From NCBI GenBank assembly GCA_030652115.1, contig JAUSBK010000010.1:248001-312000 (forward strand): a DNA stretch of 64,000 nucleotides, in the 5' to 3' direction. This stretch comes from Coriobacteriia bacterium (GTDB taxonomy: Bacteria; Actinomycetota; Coriobacteriia; Anaerosomatales; Anaerosomataceae). The position numbers were made by a program, and so were the translations under genes. Positions 16,876 through 25,707 of this stretch are shown here, piece by piece. The notes under the pieces are model-generated. The model made no database searches, was not told the origin of the DNA, and saw only the letters and a list, made by a program, of their open reading frames with translations. Position 1 is the first letter of the stretch. Each line of letters starts with the position of its first letter.

Positions 16876-18431
16876 GCGCCCACCCCCGATCCTGCCGGCG
16901 ACACATCGGCGGCGCCCTCAAGCTTCGTGCCGCCGCCGCCCGTCATGTGGTAGCCGAGCGTCTCGGCATCCGCTTCATCGGCGGAGAACTCCTTGACGAT
17001 CCGGCCCTCGTACATGACCAGGATCCGGTCGGCAAGGGAGAGAACCTCTTCGAGCTCCAGGCTGATCAGGAGTACCGCCTTGCCTGCCGTGCGCTCGGCG
17101 ATTATCTGCCGATGCACGAACTCGATGGCCCCAACATCCAGCCCGCGCGTCGGCTGCGCCGCGACGAGCAACTCGGGGTTCCTGCCGATCTCGCGTGCGA
17201 CGACCACCTTCTGCTGGTTGCCGCCGGAAAGGCTCGACGCGATGACCTTCTCCGATGGAGTGCGGATGTCGTAATCTGCGATGCGCTTCTTTGCCATCGA
17301 GGTGATCTCACGCGGGTGCATGACACCGCGCGTGGCGTACGGCTTCACTCGGTGGTCGCCCAGTACCAGATTCTCGGCAAGGTTGAACGAAAGCACCAGG
17401 CCGCGCCGATGCCGGTCCTCGGGGATGTGGGACACTCCCACCTCGATCGAGGATCGTGCGCTCGCATGCGTGATGTCCTTGCCTTTGAGGGTGATGCTGC
17501 CCGACTCCGGCCGGCGCAGGCCCACGAGCGCCTCGACGAGCTCGGTCTGACCGTTCCCGCTGACCCCCGCGATGGCCACGATCTCGCCACCACACACGGT
17601 GAAGGTGACCCCGGCCACGGCACTCAAGCCCCTGTCGCTCTTGACCGCGAGATCACGGATGTCCAGGACCGTCTCGCCGCACTGCGAGGGCTCCTTGTCG
17701 ATCCGCAGCACCACATCCCGGCCGACCATCAAGCGTGCGAGACCGATCTCATCGGTCTCGGAGGGACGGACCTCCCCGACCACGGCTCCATCACGCATTA
17801 CGACGATGCGATCCGCGACGGCCATGACCTCCTCGAGCTTATGGGTGATGAAGACGACCGACAGCCCCTCGTCCACGAGCGATTGCACGACGGCGAACAA
17901 CTCACGGACCTCCTGCGGTGTGAGGACCGCGGTCGGCTCATCGAGGATGAGGACCCGGGCTCCTTGATAGAGCGCCTTCAGGATCTCCACCCGCTGCTGC
18001 AGTCCGACCTCCAGATCGCTGATGCGAGCATCCGGGTCGATGCGCAGCCCGTAGCGCTCTGAGATCTCCGCCACCTTCTGGCGCGCCGCGTTCATATCGA
18101 TGATGCCCAGACGCCCGGGCTCCCTGCCGAGCACGATGTTCTCTGTCACCGTGAGCGGCTCGACGAGCATGAAGTGTTGATGAACCATGCCGATGCCGAG
18201 ATCGATCGCTTGCTTGGATGATCGGATCTTCACGGGGCGTCCGTCGACCAGTATCTCGCCGTGATCCGCCGACAGCAGGCCATAGACGACGTTCATCAGG
18301 GTGGACTTGCCGGCCCCGTTCTCACCCAGGAGCGCCACTATCTCCCGCTCTTCCAGTGTGAGCGAGACCCTGTCATTAGCCACCACACCCGGGAACACCT
18401 TCGTGACCTCGCGCAGTTCGAGAACCGGCAT
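16872..18431 (-). CDS. BMP-type (nucleoside) ABC transporter ATP-binding protein with two ABC domains
   Basis: 519-aa double-domain ATPase of the NupO/YufO and sugar-importer class. The first nucleotide-binding domain has Walker A GENGAGKST (36-44) and EPTAVLTP. The second has the degenerate Walker A-like VSGNGQTEL and signature LSGGNQQKVVVAREI, with QPTRGLD in place of the usual Walker B context, as is common in this class. It follows the BMP gene after 125 bases and overlaps the first permease by 4. Confidence 0.93.
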   Translation of the reverse strand: MPVLELREVTKVFPGVVANDRVSLTLEEREIVALLGENGAGKSTLMNVVYGLLSADHGEILVDGRPVKIRSSKQAIDLGIGMVHQHFMLVEPLTVTENIVLGREPGRLGIIDMNAARQKVAEISERYGLRIDPDARISDLEVGLQQRVEILKALYQGARVLILDEPTAVLTPQEVRELFAVVQSLVDEGLSVVFITHKLEEVMAVADRIVVMRDGAVVGEVRPSETDEIGLARLMVGRDVVLRIDKEPSQCGETVLDIRDLAVKSDRGLSAVAGVTFTVCGGEIVAIAGVSGNGQTELVEALVGLRRPESGSITLKGKDITHASARSSIEVGVSHIPEDRHRRGLVLSFNLAENLVLGDHRVKPYATRGVMHPREITSMAKKRIADYDIRTPSEKVIASSLSGGNQQKVVVAREIGRNPELLVAAQPTRGLDVGAIEFVHRQIIAERTAGKAVLLISLELEEVLSLADRILVMYEGRIVKEFSADEADAETLGYHMTGGGGTKLEGAADVSPAGSGVGA

Positions 18432-18474
18432 CAGTATTCCTCTCGAACGGACCTATCGAACACCCGGTACGCGG

Positions 18475-18506
18475 GAGGGGCGACCCGCTTTCGCCGGCCG
18501 CCCCTC
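18475..18506 (-). terminator. Intercistronic hairpin between BMP gene and ABC genes
   Basis: An 8-bp perfect stem GAGGGGCG/CGCCCCTC (extendable by a G-U and two G-C pairs) lies in the gap after the BMP lipoprotein gene. Such partial terminators often let the binding protein be made in excess over the permease; that role is inferred. Confidence 0.5.
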
Positions 18507-18556
18507 GAGTGTAGCGCAGTGTGCGGGTGCTGGTGCACGCATCCGCACGACGCGTT

Positions 18557-19633
18557 CTAGAGCGCTTCCGGCACTGTCACCGTACCGTTGATGATGTCAT
18601 CGCTGGCCTTTTCGACCGCGTCTTTGATCGACTGCGGGACCTTCGACTCGAAGTCGTGCCACGGGGCAAGGCCCACGCCGCCTTCCTTGAGACCGAAGAC
18701 CTGCATCGTGCCACCCGGGAAATCGCCGTCGACCATCGCCTTGATGAGATCGAACACCACGATATCGATGTTCTTCATCATCGAGGTCAGCATCACGTCA
18801 CCCGAGTTGGCGATCGTGTTGTACTGGTCGGCATCGACACCGATGAACAGCGCGCCCTTCTCCTGGCATGCGCGCACGGTGCCCTCACCGCAACCGCCCG
18901 CGGCGGCGTAGATGACGTCGGCTCCCTGGTCGATGAGCGAGAGGCCAAGTTCCTTGCCCTTCGCGACATCATCCCAGCTGCCGGTGTACAGCGCGACAAC
19001 CTGAACGTCAGGATTGACGGACTTGGCGCCCGCCTCGAAGCCGGCCTGGAACTTGCGGATCAGCGGCACATCCATGCCGCCCACGAAACCTATGACGTTC
19101 TTGTCGTTCAGCCGGTCATCGAAGGTGTCCTTGGTCGCCAGCCCTGCCACAACACCGGCCAGGTAGCTGCCCTCGTTCTCTTTGAACCCAACGCCGACGA
19201 CGTTCTCCGGCACCGGATCGAAGAACCCGTCGATGTTGATGAACATCGTGTCCGGATACTCCCCGCAGATCTTCGAGACGGTGTCTGTCAGCAGGAAACC
19301 GGTCGCCACGAGCGGAGAGTACCCTGCCAGCGCGAGTTCCTGGAGGTTGGGCTCGTAGTCGTTGATCGTTGCAGACTCGAGGACCCTGACCTCCACGCCG
19401 AGCTCTGACTCGGCCTTTTCGAATCCCTGCCACGTCAAGTCGTTGAACGACTTGTCGCCGAGGCCTGCGGTATCGGTGATCATCGCCGCCTTGACATCCG
19501 TCGCCGACTCCTCGGTCGTTTCCTCGGTGGTCTCCTCTTCGGGCTCCTCCTCGGTCGCACATGCGGGCACAAACGCCAGGACCAGCGACAGCGCCAGCAG
19601 CACGATGAGGACCTTGCTCAGCTTCTTGTTCAC
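18557..19633 (-). CDS. BMP-family substrate-binding lipoprotein
   Basis: 358-aa basic membrane protein (BMP/Med/PnrA family), the extracellular receptor of the ABC importer downstream. The signal peptide ends in a lipobox at VPAC (Cys25) and a Glu/Thr-rich linker follows. The mature domain has the BMP motifs DTAGLGDKSFND, GYSPLVATGF and GFVGGMDVPLIRKFQAGFEAG. The open frame continues far upstream inside xerD, but GTG 19633 gives an exact signal peptide and has GGGAGG upstream. Nucleosides are the usual ligands of this family; the exact ligand is not readable. Confidence 0.93.
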   Translation of the reverse strand: MNKKLSKVLIVLLALSLVLAFVPACATEEEPEEETTEETTEESATDVKAAMITDTAGLGDKSFNDLTWQGFEKAESELGVEVRVLESATINDYEPNLQELALAGYSPLVATGFLLTDTVSKICGEYPDTMFINIDGFFDPVPENVVGVGFKENEGSYLAGVVAGLATKDTFDDRLNDKNVIGFVGGMDVPLIRKFQAGFEAGAKSVNPDVQVVALYTGSWDDVAKGKELGLSLIDQGADVIYAAAGGCGEGTVRACQEKGALFIGVDADQYNTIANSGDVMLTSMMKNIDIVVFDLIKAMVDGDFPGGTMQVFGLKEGGVGLAPWHDFESKVPQSIKDAVEKASDDIINGTVTVPEAL

Positions 19634-19714
19634 TCTGCGATCCGCCTCCCTATACAGAATCTGGGTACATCTCATACTTTTTACCCCCACTGCTCGTGGA
19701 GTAGCGCACTTTTC

Positions 19715-19737
19715 CTGACGGAATCTGACGTACTGAC
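19715..19737 (-). promoter_or_regulatory. Phased repeats upstream of the BMP operon
   Basis: On the minus strand GTCAG occurs three times within 23 bases. Two copies belong to a longer CGTCAG spaced by exactly 10 bases, about 80-100 bases before the BMP start. This could be an operator for the transporter operon. No regulator is identified. Confidence 0.3.
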
Positions 19738-19764
19738 AGCGAGCGACAAGCGCAACCCTGCGTC

Positions 19765-20670
19765 TCAGCGAAGGCGAGCGCGAGGATGCGTGGTGAGGTA
19801 CTCCTCGCGAACGTGCGCGCGATCGACGTGCGTGTACACCTGCGTGGTGCTGATGTCCGCATGTCCGAGCATCTCCTGCAGGGCGCGCAACTCGGCGCCG
19901 CCCTGAAGCATGTGAGTCGCGTACGAGTGACGGAGGGTGTGCGGATGGAGCTGCAGGCCGACCCGGCCACCATACGTCCGCACCAGCCCGAATACCGCCT
20001 GCCGTGTCAGACGGCCGCCACGGACGTTCAAGAAGACGGCCGACGGGTCCTGTCTCGAGGTGGACTTCTTCGCCCTCAGGTAGGGACGCCCGTGCGCGAG
20101 ATACTCCTCCAGCGCACGCTTGGCCGCGCCAGCGACGGGCACAAGTCGCTCCTTGCCCCCCTTGCCCATCACCCGGATGAACCCGCCATCGAGGTCCAGG
20201 TCGAGCAGGTCGAGGCCGGTGAGTTCGCTCACCCGCAGACCGCATCCGTAGAGCGCCTCCAGGGCGGCACGATCACGGTAGCCGACCGGCCCGGACGGGA
20301 ACGGCTGTGTGAGCAGCCTGTCCGCATCGTCGATCGAGATGACCTCCGGGAGGCGCGTCGGCACCTTCGGAAGTGCCAGATCCACCGTGGGATGGTTGTC
20401 GGTGAGGCCCTCCCTCACAAGGAAGGCGTGGAAGCTCTTGACCGCGGCGATCTTGCGCTCGACGGTGCTCGGCGCCATGCCCTTGTTCTGGAGCTCCGCC
20501 ATGAACGACGTGACGTCATCGCGGGTGGCGCTCAGCGGTTCGGCCGACCGGCTCGCGAGATGCGCGAGGTACGTGCGGAGGTCGCCGCCGTAGGCGCTGA
20601 TGGTGTGCTCGGACGCCCCGCGCTCGACCGTGAGGTAACCGAGGAAATCATCCAGAACTCGTTCGCTCAT
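19765..20670 (-). CDS. xerD: XerD-type tyrosine recombinase
   Basis: 301-aa site-specific recombinase with an N-terminal core-binding domain (about 1-90) and a catalytic domain (about 105-295). The catalytic residues can be read: Arg146 (GCGLRVSEL), His244 and Arg247 (HTLRHSYATHML), His270 (LGHADIS) and Tyr279. Size and motifs match chromosomal XerC/XerD, which resolve dimers at dif with FtsK; the single-copy Xer type is expected. The start MSERVLDDFLGYL at 20670 has no ribosome binding site but has TACTAT just upstream, suggesting a leaderless message. Confidence 0.9.
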   Translation of the reverse strand: MSERVLDDFLGYLTVERGASEHTISAYGGDLRTYLAHLASRSAEPLSATRDDVTSFMAELQNKGMAPSTVERKIAAVKSFHAFLVREGLTDNHPTVDLALPKVPTRLPEVISIDDADRLLTQPFPSGPVGYRDRAALEALYGCGLRVSELTGLDLLDLDLDGGFIRVMGKGGKERLVPVAGAAKRALEEYLAHGRPYLRAKKSTSRQDPSAVFLNVRGGRLTRQAVFGLVRTYGGRVGLQLHPHTLRHSYATHMLQGGAELRALQEMLGHADISTTQVYTHVDRAHVREEYLTTHPRARLR

Positions 20671-20677
20671 GGTGAAG

Positions 20678-20683
20678 ATAGTA
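20678..20683 (-). promoter_or_regulatory. Candidate -10 of a leaderless xerD transcript
   Basis: The minus strand reads TACTAT eight to thirteen bases before the xerD ATG. Transcription would begin at or within a few bases of the start codon, consistent with the missing Shine-Dalgarno sequence. No clear -35 is seen. Confidence 0.4.
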
Positions 20684-20789
20684 GCGCACTTTCGGAGCGA
20701 AAGGCGAAGATTTTGGGACAAGCGGCGCAATTTCGGGTGTCATAATCCTGCTATCATGGCCGCTGCGGAATCGGACGTCGAACGGTGCG

Positions 20790-21863
20790 TCAGGCGGTCG
20801 CCGTGTCAGCCGCGCACATGCCCGCGGCCACTGATGCGAAGAAGAACGCCGGGTCGTCCTCGGCGGTCCGTCCCATGGTGCGCGCCTCGACGCCTCGCAT
20901 GTCGGGCAACGCGCCGACCTCCACGATCCGCCGTTCGTGTCGCGCCCAGATCCCCGCGGATTCGAGGGACTCGGCCACGGCGGCGTCCATCGGCTCGCCG
21001 AGAACCGGCATCGGTACGAGCACCGGAGCGAGCGCCACGGCGCCGAGCGCCGTCAGGGTCTGATGGCTCACCGGAACGTGCCGCGGACGCTTGTCGGCAA
21101 ACGACAGGCGAAGCGCTGCGATCGGCACGCCACCAAGCGAGTGGGCCGCGTTGAGCGCCTGCCCCTGCGCGATCCCGCTGTGGCCGAACGGCGTGGCGGT
21201 GCCGGGCATCCCGGGCCCGATGGCAACGACGGCTACATCTGCCCCCAGTACGTGCCGGGCGGCCAGCAGGGCGGAGTACAGGTTCACCGCCTCGGTCTGA
21301 CCGCCGAACGCCTGGCCCGCTGTGATCGTCGCGTCCAGGAGTCCCGCATCAAGCAGGCGTGGGACGAGGCGCGAGACGGCCAATGGGAGCGCCGCCTCAT
21401 CGGTCATCACATACGCCACGCGCAGCGATGGTTGGCGATCCTTGACTGCGGCGGCCACGAGCGCGACCTGGCTGTGGAGCCCGCAGCAGACCACCGGCAT
21501 GCCGCCGATGTCCCGTGCGGCTGCCATCACGTCGTGATGCCCGCTCGCGGGCTCCTCTACGACGGTGACGTCACGCTGCAGCGGCGTGTATCGAAGCTTC
21601 ATGATGTGGCCCGGCACGGCGTCCTCGAAGCTGACGCCCTCCCCCGCCCTGGCAACGACGAAGTGCTCGCCGCCGGTGCCCAGACCGAGGTCGACCGCGG
21701 TCGTGTTGCAGAGCACGCGATCACCATCAGCGCACGGTCCCGTCAGCGACGGGTAGACGACGGCATCGTGCAGCCCAGCGGCCCCGTCCAGCAGCACGGA
21801 CACGCGCTGAGAACCCCACTCGGCGGGCGGCGCTGCCTGCACGGTCCCCCAGACGAGGCGCAT
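20790..21863 (-). CDS. DUF3866 family protein
   Basis: 357-aa protein of the conserved DUF3866 family, found mainly in Actinobacteria and Firmicutes; no biochemical role is established. Visible segments include an N-terminal beta-rich part (LVWGTVQ to VYPSLTGPCADGDRVLCNT), VCCGLHSQ and GPGMPGTATPFGHSGIAQG. MRLVWGTVQ at 21863 is chosen as start because it lies 8 bases after the M20 peptidase stop. No signal peptide or membrane segment is seen, so it is probably cytoplasmic. Confidence 0.85.
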   Translation of the reverse strand: MRLVWGTVQAAPPAEWGSQRVSVLLDGAAGLHDAVVYPSLTGPCADGDRVLCNTTAVDLGLGTGGEHFVVARAGEGVSFEDAVPGHIMKLRYTPLQRDVTVVEEPASGHHDVMAAARDIGGMPVVCCGLHSQVALVAAAVKDRQPSLRVAYVMTDEAALPLAVSRLVPRLLDAGLLDATITAGQAFGGQTEAVNLYSALLAARHVLGADVAVVAIGPGMPGTATPFGHSGIAQGQALNAAHSLGGVPIAALRLSFADKRPRHVPVSHQTLTALGAVALAPVLVPMPVLGEPMDAAVAESLESAGIWARHERRIVEVGALPDMRGVEARTMGRTAEDDPAFFFASVAAGMCAADTATA

Positions 21864-21870
21864 GGCCGGC

Positions 21871-22983
21871 CTATCCCACCGCGCGACGCACGACTGCGAC
21901 CAGCAGGTCCGACAGCCGTTCGAGATCGGCGACGGCAAGCTCCTCGTCCGTCGTGTGCACCTTGCTCATCCCGGTCGCGAGCACGACCGTCGGGACGCCG
22001 AGCGCGGCGATGACATTGCCGTCGCTGCCCCCGCCCGTGGCGAAACGATGGGCCGCAACGCCGATGTCGGCGCACGCCGCGTCGAGCAGCGCGATCGGGG
22101 ACGAGTCCGCGGCGACATCAAAGCCCTCGTACTCGAGCGTCCACTGCGCGTCGACCGAACCGCCGTGTGCGGCGGCAGCCTCGCGAAGCGCGGTGTCCAT
22201 CGACGCCCGCACCTGCTCGACCCGCTCGCGGTCCCGGGAACGGCACTCACCGGTGACTTGGCAGGTCGGTGCGACGACGTTGGTGGCACTGCCGCCCTGG
22301 ATCGTGCCGATGTTGGCCGTCGTGCTCTCGTCGAGCCGACCGAGCTCCATTCGCGTGATCGCGTCGGCGGCCATCGTGATGGCCGAGACGCCCTTCTCCG
22401 GTTCCACGCCCGCGTGTGCTGCCCTGCCAGCGAACCGCGCTTCGAAGGTGTAGTGCGTGGGCGCGGCCGTGACGATCCCGCCCACCGGACCGTGTGCATC
22501 GAGCACGAGGCAGATATCCGACGAGGCATCCTCGAGCGACAGCGCTTTGGCGCCTACAAGACCCTGCTCCTCCGACACGGTGAGCAGCACGCGGACGTCG
22601 GCGTGCGGCTCTCCCGACTCGGCCAGGCGACGAACCGCCTCAAGCGCGGCTGCAACCCCGGCTTTGTCGTCGCCGCCCAGGACGGTGTCGCCCGCGCTGC
22701 GCACGATCCCGGCCTCAACGACGGGCACAACGCCTTGGCAGGGGTCCACGCAGTCCATGTGCGCCGAGAACGCAACGACCATGCCCGGTACCGAACCCGC
22801 CAGCGTGGCGATCACGTTGCCGATGTCTGCGCCCGTCTCAGCCTGCGTATCGTCGAAACGCACCACGCAGCCCGCGTCTCGCAGGACCGCGGCGGCGTAC
22901 TCGGCTACCTCACGTTCCCTGCCTGTCGGACTCGAGATCCGCACGAGGTCGAGAAAGGTGTCGAGGACCCGGCTCACGATCAT
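21871..22983 (-). CDS. M20 family metallopeptidase, PepT-like
   Basis: 370-aa zinc peptidase of the M20 family. Metal and catalytic motifs are [19 protein letters not shown] and SEEQGLVGA, with a dimerisation domain in the middle and a C-terminal GGSDGN segment. It resembles the peptidase T-like group that trims small peptides in the cytoplasm; the exact substrate is uncertain. ATG 22983 overlaps the pyrG stop as ATGA, which favours this start over the longer frame. Confidence 0.88.
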   Translation of the reverse strand: MIVSRVLDTFLDLVRISSPTGREREVAEYAAAVLRDAGCVVRFDDTQAETGADIGNVIATLAGSVPGMVVAFSAHMDCVDPCQGVVPVVEAGIVRSAGDTVLGGDDKAGVAAALEAVRRLAESGEPHADVRVLLTVSEEQGLVGAKALSLEDASSDICLVLDAHGPVGGIVTAAPTHYTFEARFAGRAAHAGVEPEKGVSAITMAADAITRMELGRLDESTTANIGTIQGGSATNVVAPTCQVTGECRSRDRERVEQVRASMDTALREAAAAHGGSVDAQWTLEYEGFDVAADSSPIALLDAACADIGVAAHRFATGGGSDGNVIAALGVPTVVLATGMSKVHTTDEELAVADLERLSDLLVAVVRRAVG

Positions 22984-24593
22984 GCCTCCCGGGCGGCCCG
23001 GTACGCAGCTGCCGCCCCGATGAAGTCGCGGAAGAGCGGCGCCGGCCGCGTCGGGCGGCTCTTGAACTCGGGGTGGCCTTGGTTGCCGACGAACCACGGG
23101 TGTCCCGGCAACTCGACCATCTCGACCAGGCGCCCGTCGGGCGAGAGGCCGGAGATGACGAGGCCCGCATCTACCAGCTGCTGCCGGTACGCGTTGTTGA
23201 CCTCGTAGCGATGCCGGTGACGCTCGTAGATGACCTCATCGCCGTATGCGGCGTGTCCCCGGGTTCCCGGGACGACCTTGCACGGGTACGAGCCGAGCCG
23301 CATCGTGCCGCCCATGTCGGCGATGCCCTGCTGGTCTCGCATGAGGTCGATCACCGGGTGCGGTGTGACCGGATCGAACTCGGCGGAGTTGGCGTCCTCC
23401 AGGCCCGCCACATGGCGGGCGAACTCGACGACGGCGACCTGCATGCCGAGGCAGATGCCAAGATACGGCACTTCGTTCTCGCGCGCGTAGCACGCTGCGC
23501 GGACCTTGCCCTCGATGCCGCGAACTCCAAAGCCGCCCGGGACCAGGATGCCGTCGAAGTCCTTGAGGCGGCCTTCGACCTCCTCGGGAGACAGGCTCTC
23601 CGCATCGAGCCAGTGCACGCTCACCTTGTGGTCGTGGAAGATGCCGGCGTGATCGAGCGCCTCGTTCACGGAAAGGTACGCATCGGGAAGTGCGACGTAC
23701 TTGCCGACGAGCGCGATGTTCACCGAGCGCGAGAGCGTTCGACGGTGCTCGACGAACGTCCGCCACTCTTCGATCTCGAGCTCTCCGCACGCAAGCTCCA
23801 ACCGCTCGATCACCATCGCGTCGAGGCCCTGCTCATGCAGAGTCAGCGGCACCTCGTAGATCGAGGGCGCGTCTTCGGCGGAGACGACCGCTTTGGGATC
23901 GACGTCGCAGAACAGCGCGATCTTGCGGCGGATACCCGCGTCGATCGGCCGGTCCGAGCGACAGACGATGAAGTCGGGCTGGATACCGATGCTGCGCAGT
24001 TCTTTGACCGAGTGCTGGGTCGGCTTCGTCTTGAGCTCTTCAGATCCGGAGATGAACGGCACGAGGCTCACGTGGATGTAGCAGACGTTCTCGCGACCGA
24101 GGTCCTTGCGCAACTGGCGGATGGCCTCGAGGAACGGCAGCGATTCGATGTCGCCCACGGTGCCGCCGACTTCGGTGATGACGACATCGGGCTGCACCTG
24201 CTCGGCGAGGCGCATGATGCGGTCCTTGATCTCGTTCGTGATGTGCGGGATGACCTGCACGGTGCCGCCGAGGAAGTCGCCCTTGCGCTCCTTCGTGATG
24301 ACCGACTGATAGATCGAGCCGGCGGTCACGCTGCAGTCACGCATCAGGGACTCGTCGATGAAGCGCTCGTAGTGACCGAGGTCCAGATCGGTCTCGCCCC
24401 CGTCGTCGGTCACGAAGACCTCGCCGTGCTGAAACGGGCTCATCGTGCCGGGATCGACGTTGAGATACGGGTCAAGCTTCTGGATCGTGACCTTGAGGCC
24501 CCGCCCTTTGAGCAGACGGCCGAGCGACGCCGCGGTGATCCCCTTCCCAAGCCCGGAGACGACGCCACCAGTCACGAAGATGTGCTTTGCCAT
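22980..24593 (-). CDS. pyrG: CTP synthase PyrG
   Basis: 537-aa glutamine-hydrolysing CTP synthase that makes CTP from UTP. The N-terminal amidoligase domain starts [18 protein letters not shown], with [11 protein letters not shown], and the C-terminal class I glutaminase carries GICLGMQ with the nucleophilic Cys. Length is normal. The frame is open upstream, but ATG 24593 is the conserved start. It follows the MraY-like gene by 64 bases and is coupled to the M20 gene by ATGA. Confidence 0.97.
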   Translation of the reverse strand: MAKHIFVTGGVVSGLGKGITAASLGRLLKGRGLKVTIQKLDPYLNVDPGTMSPFQHGEVFVTDDGGETDLDLGHYERFIDESLMRDCSVTAGSIYQSVITKERKGDFLGGTVQVIPHITNEIKDRIMRLAEQVQPDVVITEVGGTVGDIESLPFLEAIRQLRKDLGRENVCYIHVSLVPFISGSEELKTKPTQHSVKELRSIGIQPDFIVCRSDRPIDAGIRRKIALFCDVDPKAVVSAEDAPSIYEVPLTLHEQGLDAMVIERLELACGELEIEEWRTFVEHRRTLSRSVNIALVGKYVALPDAYLSVNEALDHAGIFHDHKVSVHWLDAESLSPEEVEGRLKDFDGILVPGGFGVRGIEGKVRAACYARENEVPYLGICLGMQVAVVEFARHVAGLEDANSAEFDPVTPHPVIDLMRDQQGIADMGGTMRLGSYPCKVVPGTRGHAAYGDEVIYERHRHRYEVNNAYRQQLVDAGLVISGLSPDGRLVEMVELPGHPWFVGNQGHPEFKSRPTRPAPLFRDFIGAAAAYRAAREA

Positions 24594-24657
24594 ACCGCTT
24601 GCCCCAGTCCTCTCGCTGTCCCCGTGCTCTTCTGAATCGTACCGCACCCGGGAAGGC

Positions 24658-25707
24658 CTACGGGCCGCCCGTTCCCGCTTCTTCTGTTCCGTCGCCGACC
24701 TCGCGCAGACGACCAAGCCCGTCCAGATACCGCAGCGGCGGCACAGCCTCGATGACCGCGCTGAACGACACGCGCTCGGAGAGCGCGTTCAAACCAACAA
24801 GCACGACCGCCACCGCTGCGAGCGTCGGCAAATCCAGCGATCCCGCCAGCAGGTACCCCACCACGGCGCCCATCGCGTTGCTTCCCGCGTCTCCGAGCAT
24901 CCCGCGCTCGCCGAGATCGTAGGGCCAAACCGCCAGGACCGGGCCGAGGAGGACGATCAGCATGCACGCGACGGTGACCGCAGTGTCTGCGCCCACCCAG
25001 ACGACACCCAGGTCAGTCGCATATGACTCGTACCGACCGGCCACGTCGAGCGAGAACACCACGCCCGCGGCAACCGCGAGCACGCTGTAGCTCTTGAGCG
25101 CCCGCCCGGGCCGAAGATCGGTCAGGTTGAGCAGGTTCGCCGAGAGCGCGATGACAAGCGTTGCCGCGACCCACCAGCCGATGAGCACGCCGATACTCGT
25201 CACGCCCGCGCTCTCGGCGCCCTGGACGGCCGCACGCCAGCCGTACACCGCGGCGATGAGCCCGATGCCGAGCAGCTTGAGCCCTCCGGTCGAGAGCCGC
25301 CCGGCCACAAGCGCACGCAGATGCCCGCGGAAGCCCTTGTCGGCACTCGTTCCGAACACATCGTCAACCATCCCGAAGAGGACGGCCGAGACGGTGAGGA
25401 TGATCGGCACCGCGTAGAGCGGCATCGTGAGCGGGCCGTCGAAGAGCAGCATCTCGGCCGACCCGAGCCCGATATCGGCGAGCGACGCGACCGCATCAAG
25501 AGCGGTGCTCGCGACGAACAACGAAACCGACCAGGCTGCCCAGACGAGGCCAAGCCCAAGAGCCACCGTGCGGCCCCGGTAGTTCTCCGTCACCAGGGCC
25601 GATGCCTCCAGTGAGGGCACCAGGGCCCGGATCGCGAGCGCAGGAACGAGCCATCCCGCCACTACGGCCGTGGCGATCGCGATCGCATAGGCGACAGCCG
25701 GCGTCAT
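24658..25707 (-). CDS. MraY/WecA-superfamily polyprenyl-phosphate sugar-1-phosphate transferase
   Basis: 349-aa polytopic membrane protein with the superfamily motifs FGMVDDVFG (Asp 115-116), [11 protein letters not shown] (about 191-201) and [11 protein letters not shown] (271-280). These correspond to the catalytic and Mg-binding sites of MraY and WecA. It differs from the canonical mraY at 5004: the usual NLTDGLDG is NLTDLRPG, and the MraY HHHYE loop is absent. It probably loads a sugar phosphate on undecaprenyl phosphate for a second surface glycopolymer or modifier; the substrate is unknown. ATGA overlap with the large membrane protein upstream. Confidence 0.75.
   Translation of the reverse strand: MTPAVAYAIAIATAVVAGWLVPALAIRALVPSLEASALVTENYRGRTVALGLGLVWAAWSVSLFVASTALDAVASLADIGLGSAEMLLFDGPLTMPLYAVPIILTVSAVLFGMVDDVFGTSADKGFRGHLRALVAGRLSTGGLKLLGIGLIAAVYGWRAAVQGAESAGVTSIGVLIGWWVAATLVIALSANLLNLTDLRPGRALKSYSVLAVAAGVVFSLDVAGRYESYATDLGVVWVGADTAVTVACMLIVLLGPVLAVWPYDLGERGMLGDAGSNAMGAVVGYLLAGSLDLPTLAAVAVVLVGLNALSERVSFSAVIEAVPPLRYLDGLGRLREVGDGTEEAGTGGP

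Noticed and set aside
19634-20245. Long N-terminal extension of the BMP lipoprotein
   Set aside because: It lies within and before xerD; the signal peptide fixes the start at 19633.
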